Shown here: in pieces, positions 35,111-47,319 of the stretch
How the letters are laid out: each line of letters starts with the position of its first letter
Position numbering within the stretch: position 1 is the stretch's first letter
From: Ophioderma brevispina
Lineage: Eukaryota > Echinodermata > Ophiuroidea > Amphilepidida > Ophiodermatidae
Reading direction: 5' to 3'
Length of the DNA: 64,000 nucleotides
Assembly (NCBI GenBank): GCA_023653785.1
Contig: JAMKCH010010297.1
Coordinates: 45,381 to 109,380 of the forward strand
Notes under the pieces: model-generated
Seen by the model: the letters and a program-made list of their open reading frames with translations, nothing else
What the model was told of the DNA's origin: nothing
Databases searched by the model: none
Position numbers and translations under genes: made by a program

Positions 35111-36191
35111 TATAGCCGCCATTTTTCCGATTAAAAATATTAATTTGATTTTCAATTTTATTTGAGAAAAGATTTCTCACGGGAAAGTACTTTGTTTATG
35201 ATAAAAAAGAGAGCAGGGGATTCCCAAGTGCTATGTTGAGCTCGCACCTGTTGTTTACAACTAGATAGATTGCACAATAAGGGAGATAGGAATTCCCCAA
35301 GATGTAAACTTAGAAACTGAGTCAACTTGTTTATGCTTTAAGATCAAAACATTACATGATCTGGGGATTCCCCATGAAGTTATAAATGTGAAATGATGCA
35401 ATTCAGATGATGTAATTTTTGTGAAATCTGATTATAGACAGTGCTAGGTTATGTTTATGCATGATGATAATGTAGTGATTATTGTTAGAAAGGGAATCTA
35501 GCTGTGAGAAGTTAAATACTTGTCACTGAAAGACTCAGGGGCCAGCAGTTGTAATCAGGAGCTATACAGTATAATTATCGCTAGTTTTAATCTACAATAA
35601 TGGTAGATTTGAGCTTTACATATTGCCAGGATTTATAATATATTGGATGCCGCCGGAGCTTGATAGCTAAATTGTCTGCTGTCGTCTTTTAAGCCAAAAG
35701 AGCTTCAGTTTTTGGAATCAAAACTTGGATTCCAGTTTGTGGTCCTATATGAGGACATTAGCGACAGACTGATGGTGGTAGAATACCTGGATTGTATTGC
35801 AGAATATTAGTGTTGTCGAGGGAAAACCCCGTCGTCTTGAACTGCTGGACAAAATTACCTTCAAGACTCAGAAGATTCGCATGGAATATACCATGGATAT
35901 TTATGTGAACTTATGCGCTGTCATTTTGAAGTCTTTGCTGTCAGGACACATCTTCGGTGAACTGCAACGCTTCTGTCAACTTGGGATATTTGTGGACTCT
36001 AATAAGTATATCTTTAATTATTGTGTGTAATTTTAATATATGTAATATTGTTTTTGGACATACCAAATTCTTGAACCAAGAATATATATTTATATTATAA
36101 AATTCAGATTACTTGTGCACAAGGCTCATTTATTTGTGTTTGAAAGGTATTTCTGACCTTTGACGCCTATACGAGACGTCATAACATTAGT
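35111..36191. other. No gene recognised
   Basis: AT-rich. A 77-codon frame at 35797-36030 has no motif I recognise. The stretch ends next to GACCTTTGACG at about 36156, shortly before the TIR element. Confidence 0.45.
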
Positions 36192-36796
36192 TAAAGGTGC
36201 AACGAGAGATTTCACAAATCAGGTGTACCTAAAAAAATCAAAAGTATACTTTTGATTTTTGCCCTGATGTAAAGCTTTCCATCAAAATATTCCCATCTGA
36301 AAGGATTAGGCTGAGAAACGTTTCTTTGGTAAAAGAATTGTGAAATTTCTAATTTCGTATAGGAGCAAATACGAATTATGTTTTACATTGAAATAGCAAA
36401 TCAAAGTCACCTGTTTTCCTCTCTTTAAGACATTTCTGTAGCAAAACCCCAGTATATCTATTGAGTGTCTAATCTATATGAAATTACTATTATGACCATA
36501 TTTTGGGTTCCTCAAAATCTCTCCCTGCACCTTTTAGTTACTATATCACCATCAGACTGCTTCCAGAGCATCACATATATCAACCACAGATTAAATCATC
36601 ACATTGAATACACAACACAAACCCTATGGGCTGTAACTGCATATAATGCATTCTTTCCCTTCCAGAAGTGTGCTATAATGTAATCGTCTACCCACCACCA
36701 CAAGCCGTTCTTCAAATTACTCATCAGTGGCGATTTGCAGAGCTATGCTATTCCATCCATCAGTCAGCCACTATATCTTGGTAATTTGCACTTCTT

Positions 36797-36834
<38 letters not shown>

Positions 36835-36889
36835 GATTTCAAATTGTATCACTGTCTTTGTTTTGGTAGAGAAGATGGTGAAGATCTGG

Positions 36890-39165
36890 TCCTCTTAGCT
36901 GTCCTCAGTGATTTCTGGACGTAACACTATTTGTTTGTGTTTCCGCATCCACAGGAATATCCAATCATTGGCCTTCTTCAGAAAGTTGGTTGGCTCTGTC
37001 TTAGGCATTGGTAAGACTGGATTTCGATAGGTTGTACCATCAGCTGTGCGAAAGGCTATTGTAGAGATGGAGTTCAGATTCTCAGGTGCGAAACGTGCGA
37101 TGTTTTTTTCTGATTTGCCTCTGCGACGTACGGCGATGCCAGACCTGTAGAGATTGCTTTCAGTGTTTTCTCATGGCGCCAGTTGTATCTTCCGCTTTGT
37201 AAAGAGTAGCTACAACCATCGAGGATGTGGAACAGAGTACAATAACGATGATGACATAATTGGCAGAGTCCAAGATTGGTCTTGCCCCAAAGCTTCAGAT
37301 TGGCAGGGGATGGAAGTTGATCATGTATTGCGTTGATGTGGAGAGACAGCAGCGCTGGCGTCCAGACCTGAAATGAATTATTGTGTGAGGTTTCTGACAA
37401 AATAGGTTGAGAAGAACATTGCTTTTTGAAGTTTTTTCTATAATTGCCAAAATTCCCCATTGACTTTACATGCAAAATTTAAAATCCATGGAACCAATAT
37501 CAAAATTCATTTTATATGCATGAAAATGCTTCCCAGAATCGTTTTGAGCAGCCAAAATGGCCATAGAATCTACTCGTTTTGAAAACAAAGTGGTCATATG
37601 CCCACCCCTAGGTGAACTCCCACGTCAGTTTGGGTACCGTACAATAGCATTATTGTATATCCATAGCTTCATAGGCCCACTCAGTTGACTTGAATTGGTT
37701 GTTTGAAGCATTTCTGTCAGCTCTGTGCATACCATGTCTCTGATGTTATTGTCCTTCAGGTCGTTATAGATCAGCTTCTCGAGGAACCGCATGGGTTGAC
37801 TGTGGATATAAACAATCTGCTGTCCGTCTATTTCTAGGCCGGGATCGTATGCCACATTGCGCTTTGTGTCCTTGTCGCTTTTGTTCTGCGTTGGGACAAA
37901 CCTCTTCATGGCATGAGACTTGCATTTGCTTGGTTTGGCTTTCATGGTCCGTGTCCACTTGAGAAAGTTGTTCACTGTATTTACAAGTTCTTGGCATCCT
38001 TCTGGACTCCTAACTAAGAGGGTCAGGTCATCTGCGTATGCTTTGGCAGATGATATGATGTTAGATCCACTCATGCAGTACCCGAGGTGTTTGGACTGGT
38101 CTAGGAGATCAAGACGCAGATTGAAGACGACCAGAACAGGATGCAGGAGAGTGGGCAGCCTTGAAAGACTCCTATCATGCACTGTATCCAGTCAGTTGTC
38201 CATTCAGTTGTTTTGACACATGTGAACAGCTCATCAAAGTATTAAATATGATCTTCCTAATGTGGTCTGGAACATGATACCACTCTAAAGCAAACTGTAC
38301 AAGGTTCTGTGGTACATGCATTTTGCAGGTCCAGCCATGTTGTCATAATTGGTTTACCATTCTTTTTGGCATCTTGGAGCATTTCAGTTTGTGCTTCTGT
38401 ATTCCACACATCCTGATATTTTCTCCATGAAACCCTTCTGAATCGATTGGTCGATATAGTTGTTTTCTGTCAGGTAGTTGATGGTTCTTTGAGCGAGAAT
38501 ACCCATTCCGAGGTTACCACTAGAATTCTTCAGTGTGATGGGCCTGAAGCAGTGGCGTATACCGACCGGGGGGACAGGGGGGGCAAGTTGCCCCCTCTGG
38601 CTCGAAAAAACGGGACGTTACGGACCAAAATATGCATTTTCATCCCTATTTTTCAAGGAATTTCGACCAATTTCAGCCTAAATTTGGGCAAAATTAAAGC
38701 AAATTCGGCAATTTTCGCACGCTACGCGCGCATTTGGTCAAAATCAGACTTAATTGGAGCAAATCACTGGGACGACTTACGAATTTTGCCCCCTCTGGCG
38801 GGACGACTTGGAAATTTGCCCCCTCTGGATCGACTACCTCGGTACGCCACTGGCCTGAAGCAGGAGGGATCACTAGTGTTCTCCTCTTTGGATATAAGGA
38901 TGGTTTCTCCCGTTCGCCAGCTCATAGGTATTGCGGCTGTTATCCATATATTGCAAATATCTTCGTGTAGTAGCCGGGTTGTACTAGGGCATTTCTTCCA
39001 CACTAGGTATGGGATGCGATTGGTACCTGGAGCACTGGCATTTCTTCTTTTCTGAAGATAGCTGTTTAATTCCGACAGACTGGGTGGTTTAGTGTTGAAT
39101 GCATTGGTCGGCTTGGGTGGTCTCTCATGGCCTTTTGAGGGTGGTGGTATTTGTAGTTGTTCATT
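36890..39165 (-). mobile_element. REL-endonuclease LINE (HERO/R2-superfamily-like), decayed
   Basis: Minus strand, 5' to 3': RNASAPGTNRIPYLVWKKCP (about 39050-38985), the IPMSWR and SKEENTSDPSCFRP blocks, an hAT MITE insertion, then ITLKNSSGN, WYHVPDHIRKIIF (about 38285-38245) and an IGVFQGCPLS-like block. The catalytic box is AYADDLTLLV (about 38042-38013, intact), followed by TMKAKPSKCKS (about 37950-37918). The C-terminus has a zinc-knuckle block CQLCHHRYCTLFHILDGC, then GRYNWRHEKTL (about 37190-37155), and a distal region near 36900-37060. The CCHC plus RHE arrangement after the RT resembles the restriction-like endonuclease of R2/HERO elements. Frameshifted. A 32-T run (36799-36830), an A-tail on this strand, lies beyond its end. 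Confidence 0.8.
38550..38852. mobile_element. 303-bp hAT-type MITE with perfect 8-bp TSD, inside the LINE
   Basis: The terminus CAGTGGCGTATACCGA at left matches TCGGTACGCCACTG inverted at right. GCCTGAAG is duplicated exactly at 38542-38549 and 38853-38860. The insertion splits the LINE between the codons for FRP and ITLKNSSGN, proving it is younger than the LINE. The 202-codon + frame that spans it (38447-39055) is accidental. The interior is C/G-homopolymer-rich, as in the element at 50466. Confidence 0.93.
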
Positions 39166-39345
39166 ACTTATTTATACACCCAGATAAATGAGAGTATACA
39201 CGAACTCATCTCAGCTTAATCCTTTCAGATGGAGATGTTTTTGATGGAAAGCAATTTCATCAGTTCAAAAAATCAGAATTTTCACATCTTTAGGAACACT
39301 TGTTATGTGAAATCTCTCGTTGCACCTTTAAAATCTCTCGTTGCA

Positions 39346-40366
39346 CCAATGGTTAAATTTAACCACCATTTGTTAAAGTTTAAACATCGCGTTTTACATT
39401 TTAACCAATGTTAGAATGTTTTAGCCAGTTTTTTTTTAAACCAGTGTATGAGTTACTCTTTTCCGAAATATGATTTTCCTCAATAAAAATGCATCCCCGT
39501 CGGCCCGAAACAAATGAGAACCGACTAACTCTGCACCCTATTAAGGCGGACACAGAACCTCCGCGGAAAGGGCGGGTGGATTTATATAGTATAAAATTGG
39601 ATTGAGCTATGAGTTGCAGAATATGGCGAGAAACAGTCGAGCCCGATATCTTAAAACTCATAGCAAGACAAATAAATTATGGGCGTAAATCATCCAATTT
39701 CATCATTAATATATTGCAACAACAACAACAACGGGTGCATCATCATCATCAACAACAGGTGCATATTTTTTACCACTTCTGACTCCAATCCCCCAACTCT
39801 AAATTGCAATTCAGCTCTCACTGTAGATTAGGACTGCGCATCCTGGTGATGAGAAAATATTAGCTATGCACTTGCTGACTTATTGGTTGATACAGAGTTT
39901 AAAGTGACAGGAGGAGATTTATTTAGGATACGAATTTCTCTTAAATTTCACTGGATCGGTTGTAGACCACCTACCGAGAACGTTTCGAAGGTTTATTGGA
40001 CAAACATGTGCAAAAGAAAACCGCAAACCTTGTTTTGAACTTGCCTGCTGTCGTAATCATTCCCCATAGAAAACCGTGCTTTGACTTTCGGTCGTGCACG
40101 ACAAACTACTAAATCATCATATAATTACATAAAGACGGCGTATTCGGCTTATTCACTTCAGGTGTGATCTAATATACTGTTAAGCATTCCAAATATGTAA
40201 AAAACCGGAGTTCGACAAAAATTGGGGGCGCTTCTTTCTGGAAATCTCCTCATGTCTCTTTAAGGATGTTTCATTTTGGTGATGGGGTGGTTATGAAATT
40301 GCTGTCTGTAGTCAAAGGGTGGGTCTGTAGTTTTGTTTTTGGTGGTTCCAGGAACTTCCTGATGAT
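39346..40366. other. Unassigned; microsatellite and dispersed repeat pieces
   Basis: Contains a short AAC/ATC microsatellite (about 39718-39762). A degenerate member of the foldback family better seen at 51341 lies at about 39590-39700. A piece at about 40143-40265 (CATTTCAGGTGTGATCTAAT-like) recurs inverted at about 59400-59555. No gene. Confidence 0.5.
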
Positions 40367-40370
40367 TTAA

Positions 40371-40819
40371 AGGAGAACCGTACTAAGAATAACTTATACA
40401 ATTTACGCTATAAAAATAATTACTGAACACATATCGAGTGGTTTCATGGAAAAACGGAAATTTCTTAACCATAAAAATGAATAAAAACATTTTGTCTGAC
40501 CACGCGCTATTTCAATTTCGCGCTAGTGTATATGGTATATCATACGTGTTTGCGATACCGGCGGCACAGTATTGTCAACCTCTTCACACGTGACGCTTTC
40601 ATAATGTTTATTTACTATTACATAGTGACTCAAACGTGGCCGACCGATCGCATAACACGTTATACAATACGCGATTTAAATTAGCACATGGTCATACAAG
40701 ATGGTTTTAATTCATTGTTTATGGTAACTATAATTTAGTTTTTCGATGAACGCACTCGATAGGTGTCAATAATTATGTTACCATGGTAATTGTATAATAT
40801 TATTCGTTTCGGGTTCTCT
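40371..40819. mobile_element. 449-bp TTAA-flanked MITE
   Basis: TTAA at 40367-40370 and 40820-40823 brackets it. The left end AGGAGAACCGTACTAAGAAT and the reverse complement of the right end (AGAGAACCCGAAACGAATAA), followed on both sides by TTATACAATT, are diverged inverted repeats. The interior is unusually rich in CG dinucleotides. Non-coding. Confidence 0.75.
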
Positions 40820-41601
40820 TTAATAGAGCAGGAGGCAGAATATCATAGGGTCCTTATTTATGGAATTTCCGTTCATGCCGACTACATCTAGGTTTGACAC
40901 CTTAGTAGTTAGTATGGACCCTCTACATCATATCAATGCAAGGTAGTTAGTGGTGTCAAATTGTGGTGTCACTTTTCATGGGGCCAATTTAAGTTTGCCC
41001 GGGGTCAAACTTTTAAAATTACTCAATCATGTTGAAATGTTGTCATGTTGTCCGTCTAATCACAAGATTCCAAAAATGTAATAGTTTTGTACCATCATGC
41101 ATTGGTTTTAGAGTTGGGTAAAAAATGGCTAAAGTGCAAAAAAAGGTCAACCTCACATTGTACAGGGGCAACTTGAAAGTTACTCTGATTGTATTTTAAT
41201 GCTTGCATAATTGCCTGAGGAGTGAGGATTCCCAAAAGTATAGTTTTGATTAATAGTTGTGTCCCGCCGGGGTTTGACCCGGAAAATTTTATTGAGCTGA
41301 TTTTTACACCAGATAACGAATGCATCATACAACAACATATCCAAATCCCATAAATCCCCCTTGGGAAAAATATTTATTCCAAATGGCCGCAAATTGCTAT
41401 ATCTCAGCTTTTAAATAATGTTTGTGATTTTAGTGTTTTGGAATGGTTTTTGGGGGTCAAAGAATCCATTTATGTACAAATCTAAATCACTGATGACTTC
41501 CTTCACGCCTAATCCCAAAATGGCCGCCAGTTTATATAATATGTTTTTGAGGTTCCAATAATTTTTTTTATTTAAATCTAAATCATTGGTGTTTTCCTTA
41601 A

Positions 41602-44450
41602 AGTGGTTGTTCCGATTTATGTGTATTTGTTCTCTACTTGATATGAGAGCCTGGCACTGGCACATCCACCCCATCAAGTACCGTGGGAACAAACGGTGGT
41701 TTGGGATGGTGACGCAATAATCATGTTGCAAAGCCCTTTCATAATAATAATAATAATAATGAGACGCTTATAAGCGCCTTTTACAAAGTAGGCAAGGCGC
41801 TGACAGGGGAAAAAAAAAGGCAAGGAAATACTAAGAGCTCGGAAAAGATGTACTTAAGATGACTTTTAAATGCAGATAACATCCAGACCACGGATGTTGG
41901 TAGGTATTCGTTCGCAAAGGCGGGGGGGAGGCCAGCTAAACAAAAAAAAAACCATAGAAAATGCACATCACCACTTCTTTTTGAACGCGGAGATACCAAA
42001 TGAGATTGAAGAATCTGAGCGAGTGTGTAAGTGGACTTAGGATTACGAGGTTGAAAATATGAAGACAGGTAAATCAGGCGATTTGAAATGGCACAGCTTT
42101 AAAGTCTGAGGATATTTTGAAATGTATCCTGTAATTGATTGGTAACCCATGGAGGGCATCCAGAAGGCGGAGTCGACATGAGTGCGACTAGTTTGCTTGA
42201 ACATGAGGGGCGAGCTTATATTCTGAACGACTTGAAGACGGTTTAAATATTTCTTATCAATACCATACAGAGAGAGTTGCAATATCGAATCTTGATACAA
42301 AAAAAAAAAAAAAAAAAAAAAAAATGGAGTGCGGACAACTGTTTTTGACACGTCTCATATCCAGATATTTCGGATACGGATTTTAGAATTATACAGCTGC
42401 CAGTTTATGAACGAGACAATTGGAATATGGTCATCCCATAGTCCCCACATGAGTGATCAAAATAACACCTAATTGCGATTGAAAGGGGAGGAGGGGATTT
42501 CCTGTACACCAATATGAAGAGTAAGATTTGTGCGAGTTGTAATGGGGAGGGGAGAGGAAGCGACAAAAAACTCATGTTTGGCTTCATTAGTTTCAATCCT
42601 ATTTTTAAGCATCCAAGACCGAAGATCAATCACACATTGGGATAATTTAAATAAAGCACAAATAGTCATCCCCTACAGTGTGGATCAAATCTTGTGTAGA
42701 TCTGAACATCATCAGCATAGAGTGGTTATTTGAGATGATGGTGAGGTTGATAATCTGGCCAACTCTACGAGTATAGTATGTAAAAGCCTTGGGTCTGCAA
42801 CAACAGAGCCCTGGGGACTCCCATAGAGAAGGTCTTTATCATCAGAAAATCCCCATTTATTGTAACTTTGGGCAAGTTCTACCCTCAAGGTATTTGAAAC
42901 CAATTCTGAGCATTACCCGTCATACCAAAGTCCCAGCAATCCGTTCCATAAGGATACTCGGATCCACGGTATCAAAAGCGTTAGAGATAACATCAGAAGG
43001 AAAACAGCTGCTGGTTATCAATTGCCCTCAGAATATCGTTTTGGACACAGGTGAAGTGCTTCTCTGTCTCCGCTTGCCTTTAAGCTGACTGAAAAGGATC
43101 AGACAAATCATTAGTATTGATGTAATTTGATACTTAGTTTGAGATCCCCCTCTCAATCAGCTTACTCACAAGGGTAATTGATACGCGGTATGGACACTGA
43201 TTTTGTCAAGAAGATGGTTCTTTAAAATTGGAGTAATGATGGCGTTGCGAAGCCCAGTGGGAAAAGTACCTGAGAAAGAGATGTGTTTTACAATTTTAGT
43301 GAGCAAGGGTAACAAGAGGCTGGAGGTGTTGGCTTAACCGCCATGTGGGCATCGGATCGAGGGAGCAGCTCTTTGAAGGGCACTTCCTAATAATCTCATC
43401 AGATCTTCATCACGAAAATGTTGGAAAGCGGTTAAGAGCTGCAAGGGGTCAGATGGTAAGTGCAAACACATGTGGTAGGGTTAATCTTGGTGGGAAACAA
43501 TTACCTCAAGATCACGCCTGATCTTGTTGAACTTTGCCAACACATAATTACGAAACTATTTGCGAGATCAACAGATTAATCACAAGTCTGGGAGATTGTT
43601 TTGAAATTTACTTTAAGCAATTCATTTACCGTTCTATAGCATTTCCCTAGAATTACAGTCATCAAACCTGCTGGCATAATATTAGATTTTTCTAAGGCAA
43701 TAGTATGCTCAGCTGCCCGTTTAGCATCAATAACTTTTGATCAATCTCTCATCTGTCTGGCCCCCCCCCCCCCCCCCCTCTTCGCCCCTGCGTCTTTCAT
43801 TTCTACGCCTAACACTGCGATCTTCGATAACATTCATTATACCATTTGGTTTATACCTAACAGAGGCGTGGCTTGATTCTTAACCGGAACAGATCATCCA
43901 GAACAGTTTGGGGCGAAGCTTTATTTAACCATGTCACGAGATCATCTACATTTGTGAGCCCCTGCATGAGAACAGTTTTTTCTATTTTCCATGGGCAACG
44001 ATCCAGGAAAACTTGGTGATCAATGTTTTTGAAAGTTACGTAGCTCTGAACGTTCTGGGAAGCCGTTGGCTCTGTCATATCAGAGACAATTTTAATTATT
44101 AGATGGTCAGAATAAAAAGTGTGATTGACATCCCATTCCCTAACTAAAACATCATCTTCCTTAACAATAAGTAGATCTAGGGTATGTCCCAGTCTATGAG
44201 TATGAACCTTACAAGTTGCGATACCCTGGATGTAAGAATTGCACTACACTGAATCACTTCAATACTGTGGCTAATAAAGTGGTTAACCACTAAAACCGGT
44301 GTTTTTTTTGTTTATATCCTTGGGAATGAATGGATTCGAGGGCTCAAATTTCAGGATGACATGAGAAAAATACGGCCTTTCACTTATATCAAAATCGATA
44401 ACTACTTCCGGGTAAACAGGGGGTCCCAAAGACGATCGTAACACGCCCCC
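41602..44450 (+). mobile_element. TTAA MITE (family M341), copy 2, split by a LINE
   Basis: TTAA at 41598-41601 precedes AGTGGTTGTTCCGATTTATG. The left half runs to about 41743 and the right half resumes at about 44262 with CAATACTGTGGCTAATAAAG. The right end is ACACGCCCCC followed by TTTA. Joining the halves matches the unbroken copies 1 and 3 in order without gap. The interrupting 2.5 kb is the L2-like LINE. Confidence 0.88.
41744..44262 (-). mobile_element. 5'-truncated L2-like LINE with (ATT)n tail
   Basis: Minus strand, 5' to 3': the endonuclease tail as HTLDLLIVKEDDVLV and SDHLIIKIVSD (about 44190-44075), VTFKNIDHQVFLDRCPWKIE (about 44040-43980), a GSPQGS block (about 42835-42815), WMLKNRIETNEAKHEFFVAS (about 42610-42555), YGIDKKYLNRLQVVQN (about 42270-42222). 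It ends GGCGCTTATAAGCGTCTC then (ATT)6 at 41743-41762. Stops and frameshifts throughout, and an A-run at 42300-42324 interrupts the body. The short ends and target site suggest standard 5'-truncated retrotransposition into the MITE. Confidence 0.85.
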
Positions 44451-46100
44451 TTTACTCAAAAATCCAAAATGGGCCACCAAAATTGCTGCCATTCGCTGCC
44501 ATTACATAAAAATTATCTTTCACTGAAATATACTTTCCTTTGCAGTTTCCTGCAAGGAGGTTCGGTCATCCAAACTGTCACATATATAGGAGGGTTGTTT
44601 AAAAGCAATAATCCCGAAAAAAGGGGTTGTTTAATTACCAAATAGTGGTAATTAGTTAATTTTAGTTATCTTTAGTCTATTCAAAAGAAAATGGGGTTTC
44701 GTTGTTTTTTGAACTTAATCAGATGCAATTTCCCCAAATGCACAATGGAACAAGTACGCGCTCAAATAATACTAAATTAAATTATAATATTATAATACTA
44801 ATGCCAGTGTTCGTATATGTTCTCCTAAACCTGATATCATAGGCCTACACAGAAGAAATGGGCCTAGAAATCAATAGGCATATATATTGCTATTTTTAAC
44901 CATCCCAAGTCCAGAAAAAATGGAAACGGAGTGTGAAGAAATATATAACGATGAATCCCAGAAAGAGACAGAAATTGGGAGAGATGGTGGAAGAGAAAGA
45001 AAGAAATAACAGTGGGGGGTGAAAACACCTCCCAGAGGACTCTATTACATTATTCAGGTTCTCTTTTGTACCCGTCCCTTTTACAAAATTTCTTATTAGT
45101 TATATCTATTTATTTATGCATTTATTTATATTAGTCATTAGATAATTATTTTTCTCATTTTAGTAGGTGCTTTTTGATTATAATTTATTTGTTTTGTTCT
45201 TATCCCTTCTTTCCTTGTTCTGAAGTTGAGATAAAGCAATTATATGTTAAAATGGCGGTAATTTTGAATTTCAACATAAGGAAACACATGGATAATTTAG
45301 GATTTAGACTAAAATTATCAACACCATCTACTTGAGAGCCAGATCATAGTAAGTATAGGACTATGTCAGAATTTTGGCGGCCATCTGGATAAATTCTTTG
45401 TCCCCAAAGGGTTCATGGGGATTTTGGATATATGTTGTTATAAGATGGTTTATGCATTGTTGGTGAAAACATCAGTCAATAAAACAATAGTTTTTTTACA
45501 CACAAACAACTCTGTAACCTAAATTGTTTAGGTTTTCAAATATTTATTTATGTTTAAAAATGTTTAAATACCGAGATAAAGGTCAAAGAAGGTCAATGCC
45601 CATTGGAACTTCTGTTGCCCATGAACCCCCTTTATTTTGTCACATAGCATGGAAACTAGCATGCAGTTATGCTAACAAACTATTCCTTATTTTTGAACAT
45701 TAAGATCAGAGAACACATGTGTTTCCTTTTTACCAAAATGGGAGAGCAACTTTCTGATTTTGACCCATGTACAAATGGAAATTGAGCTTTTTTGCACTTT
45801 TAGCACTTTTACCCAATAACTCTAAAAATGGTATAGCTGGTACAAATTATAATTTTGTAATCTTATGACTAGCGGGACAATATGGCATACATTTCAACGA
45901 TTGGATGTAATTTAAACGTTGACCCCTGTTTAAACGTAAATGGGCCCCTATCGAAAAAAGTGACACAACAATTGACACCACTATCTTGCATTGATGTAGA
46001 AGGGCCATACTTAACTACAAAAGGTTTTGTCAAAGCTGAGATGTAGTGGGAGACATTGAACGATGATGTTTTTTGACCCAAAGTCTTGCTCCACGCTCTA

Positions 46101-47281
46101 CAGGGTGAGCAGAAAGAAAAAAAGTACAACCAAATATGGAGTTTTTATGAGAAAAATTAAGGGAATATGTACAAAAAATTAATAATGTGTTAGATAGTCT
46201 GTTGAATCAGCTTTCAAAATAACAGTTTACATTTTTAAAATCGATTGAGCCATTTCAAAGGCTACGGTTATTTTTCTGAAGTGAAGGTTATCATTTCTGA
46301 CCGAACAAATTGCACACTAACTGTGTACACAAAGCCTAATTACTACTCATTCTACGCAGTTGAGGGTTTTCAAAATAAATAACTTTGGTCGATTCTTTTT
46401 GGCGCCGTCGTATTCAAATGCTACGAAGGACATGTGTTGAAAGAATGTAGAATACTTAAGATTTAATTAAGTTAACAGGATATATTTAAATATATTTTTT
46501 TTATTTTTTGCTTTTTTTAATTTTGTTAAATCAGCCCATTTTTGAAAAATTTTATTATTTAAAATTATGACCTTTTTTCAAAAAGAAATTAAAGACTATG
46601 CAAAATGATTACTTCAATCTAAATATTGATTTCTATTAAATATTATTTTGATATTGGTTTCATTTTACAGGTCTTACCCAACGATGTAACCAGGCATGGC
46701 ATTTGGGGTGCGTGGGGGGGACCAGGCCATGGGTTTTTTTTTTTCGGAACAATACCTTTGAGGCGTCAATAAATACATTATTTTGCAAAACAAAGTGTGA
46801 AACACGGTGGTAATCTTTCAAACTATAAATTTATTACTTTTCCTGGGCGCATTTGGCCAGGATGGGGGCCAACAGCCTAAAAGATTTTGAGTGCGGATCC
46901 CACTTACCCTTACCCTCCCAGGCCCTCATCCACGGACTGGTTATTGTATTGGTGTTGTCCCTGACGTATTCCAATCTTTAAACATTATGGAGGATATGCT
47001 GTAAAATCAAAGTGATGTAAATCCAGAGTATCTTTGGGTTATTCTGTACTGCGTGTAACTTGTTCGGTCTTTCAATGGGGTACTTTCACTTTGGAACTGT
47101 AACCTTTCGAACGCGGTTTTATGTTAATCAATTTTAATGCCGTAGTACGGCGCGTTAATTTTTTATGTGAGTGCTAACAAAACAGGGAATGTACTACAAA
47201 AAGAAACAGATATGAATAGCACAGAGGGTTTTCCACAAAAAATCGCTAATTCTGGGTTGTACTTTTTTTTGGACTCACCTG
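46101..47281. mobile_element. 1.18-kb TA-flanked mariner-like non-autonomous element
   Basis: TA at 46099-46100 and 47282-47283 flanks it. The left end CAGGGTGAGCAGAAAG, then AAAAAAAGTACAACC, matches the reverse complement of the right end, CAGGTGAGTCC, then AAAAAAAAGTACAACCC. Subterminal similarity continues loosely (TAAAATCGATTGA/TAAAATTGATTAA). A TA target and CAGGGTG-type end fit Tc1/mariner. No transposase frame is visible. About 300 bp near 46680-46980 looks compositionally different. Confidence 0.7.
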
Positions 47282-47319
47282 TATAATGGCTCCAATTTTT
47301 GGATTTATATATCAAAGCT

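Larger units (their letters stand above)
36192..39345. mobile_element. TIR element hosting a REL-type LINE
   Basis: The left terminus (36192 to about 36320) and right terminus (about 39205-39333) are inverted repeats of about 130 bp. They share AAAGGTGCAACGAGAGATTT, CTTTCCATCAAAA and CCATCTGAAAGGATTA followed by GGCTGAGA or AGCTGAGA. A second copy of AATCTCTCGTTGCACC (39330-39345) extends the right end. No transposase is seen. Most of the interior is the minus-strand LINE, so the original element was probably a short MITE. Confidence 0.75.
40880..46050. mobile_element. Palindromic element with 700-800 bp arms, centre invaded
   Basis: The left arm (about 40880-41590) is the diverged reverse complement of the right arm (about 45230-46050). 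Shared blocks include CGACTACATCT/CCACTACATCT, GGTGTCAATTGTGGTGTCAC, GGTTTTAGAGTTGGGTAAA and ACAACATATCCAAA followed by TGGCCGCC. Both arms are interrupted by small indels and the two ends are AT-rich. Between them lie a TTAA MITE with its own L2-like LINE insertion (41602-44450) and about 780 bp of unassigned sequence (44451-45229). No transposase. Confidence 0.75.

Noticed and set aside
38447..39055. 202-codon + frame
   Set aside because: It runs across the hAT MITE and both flanks of the minus-strand LINE, so it is accidental.
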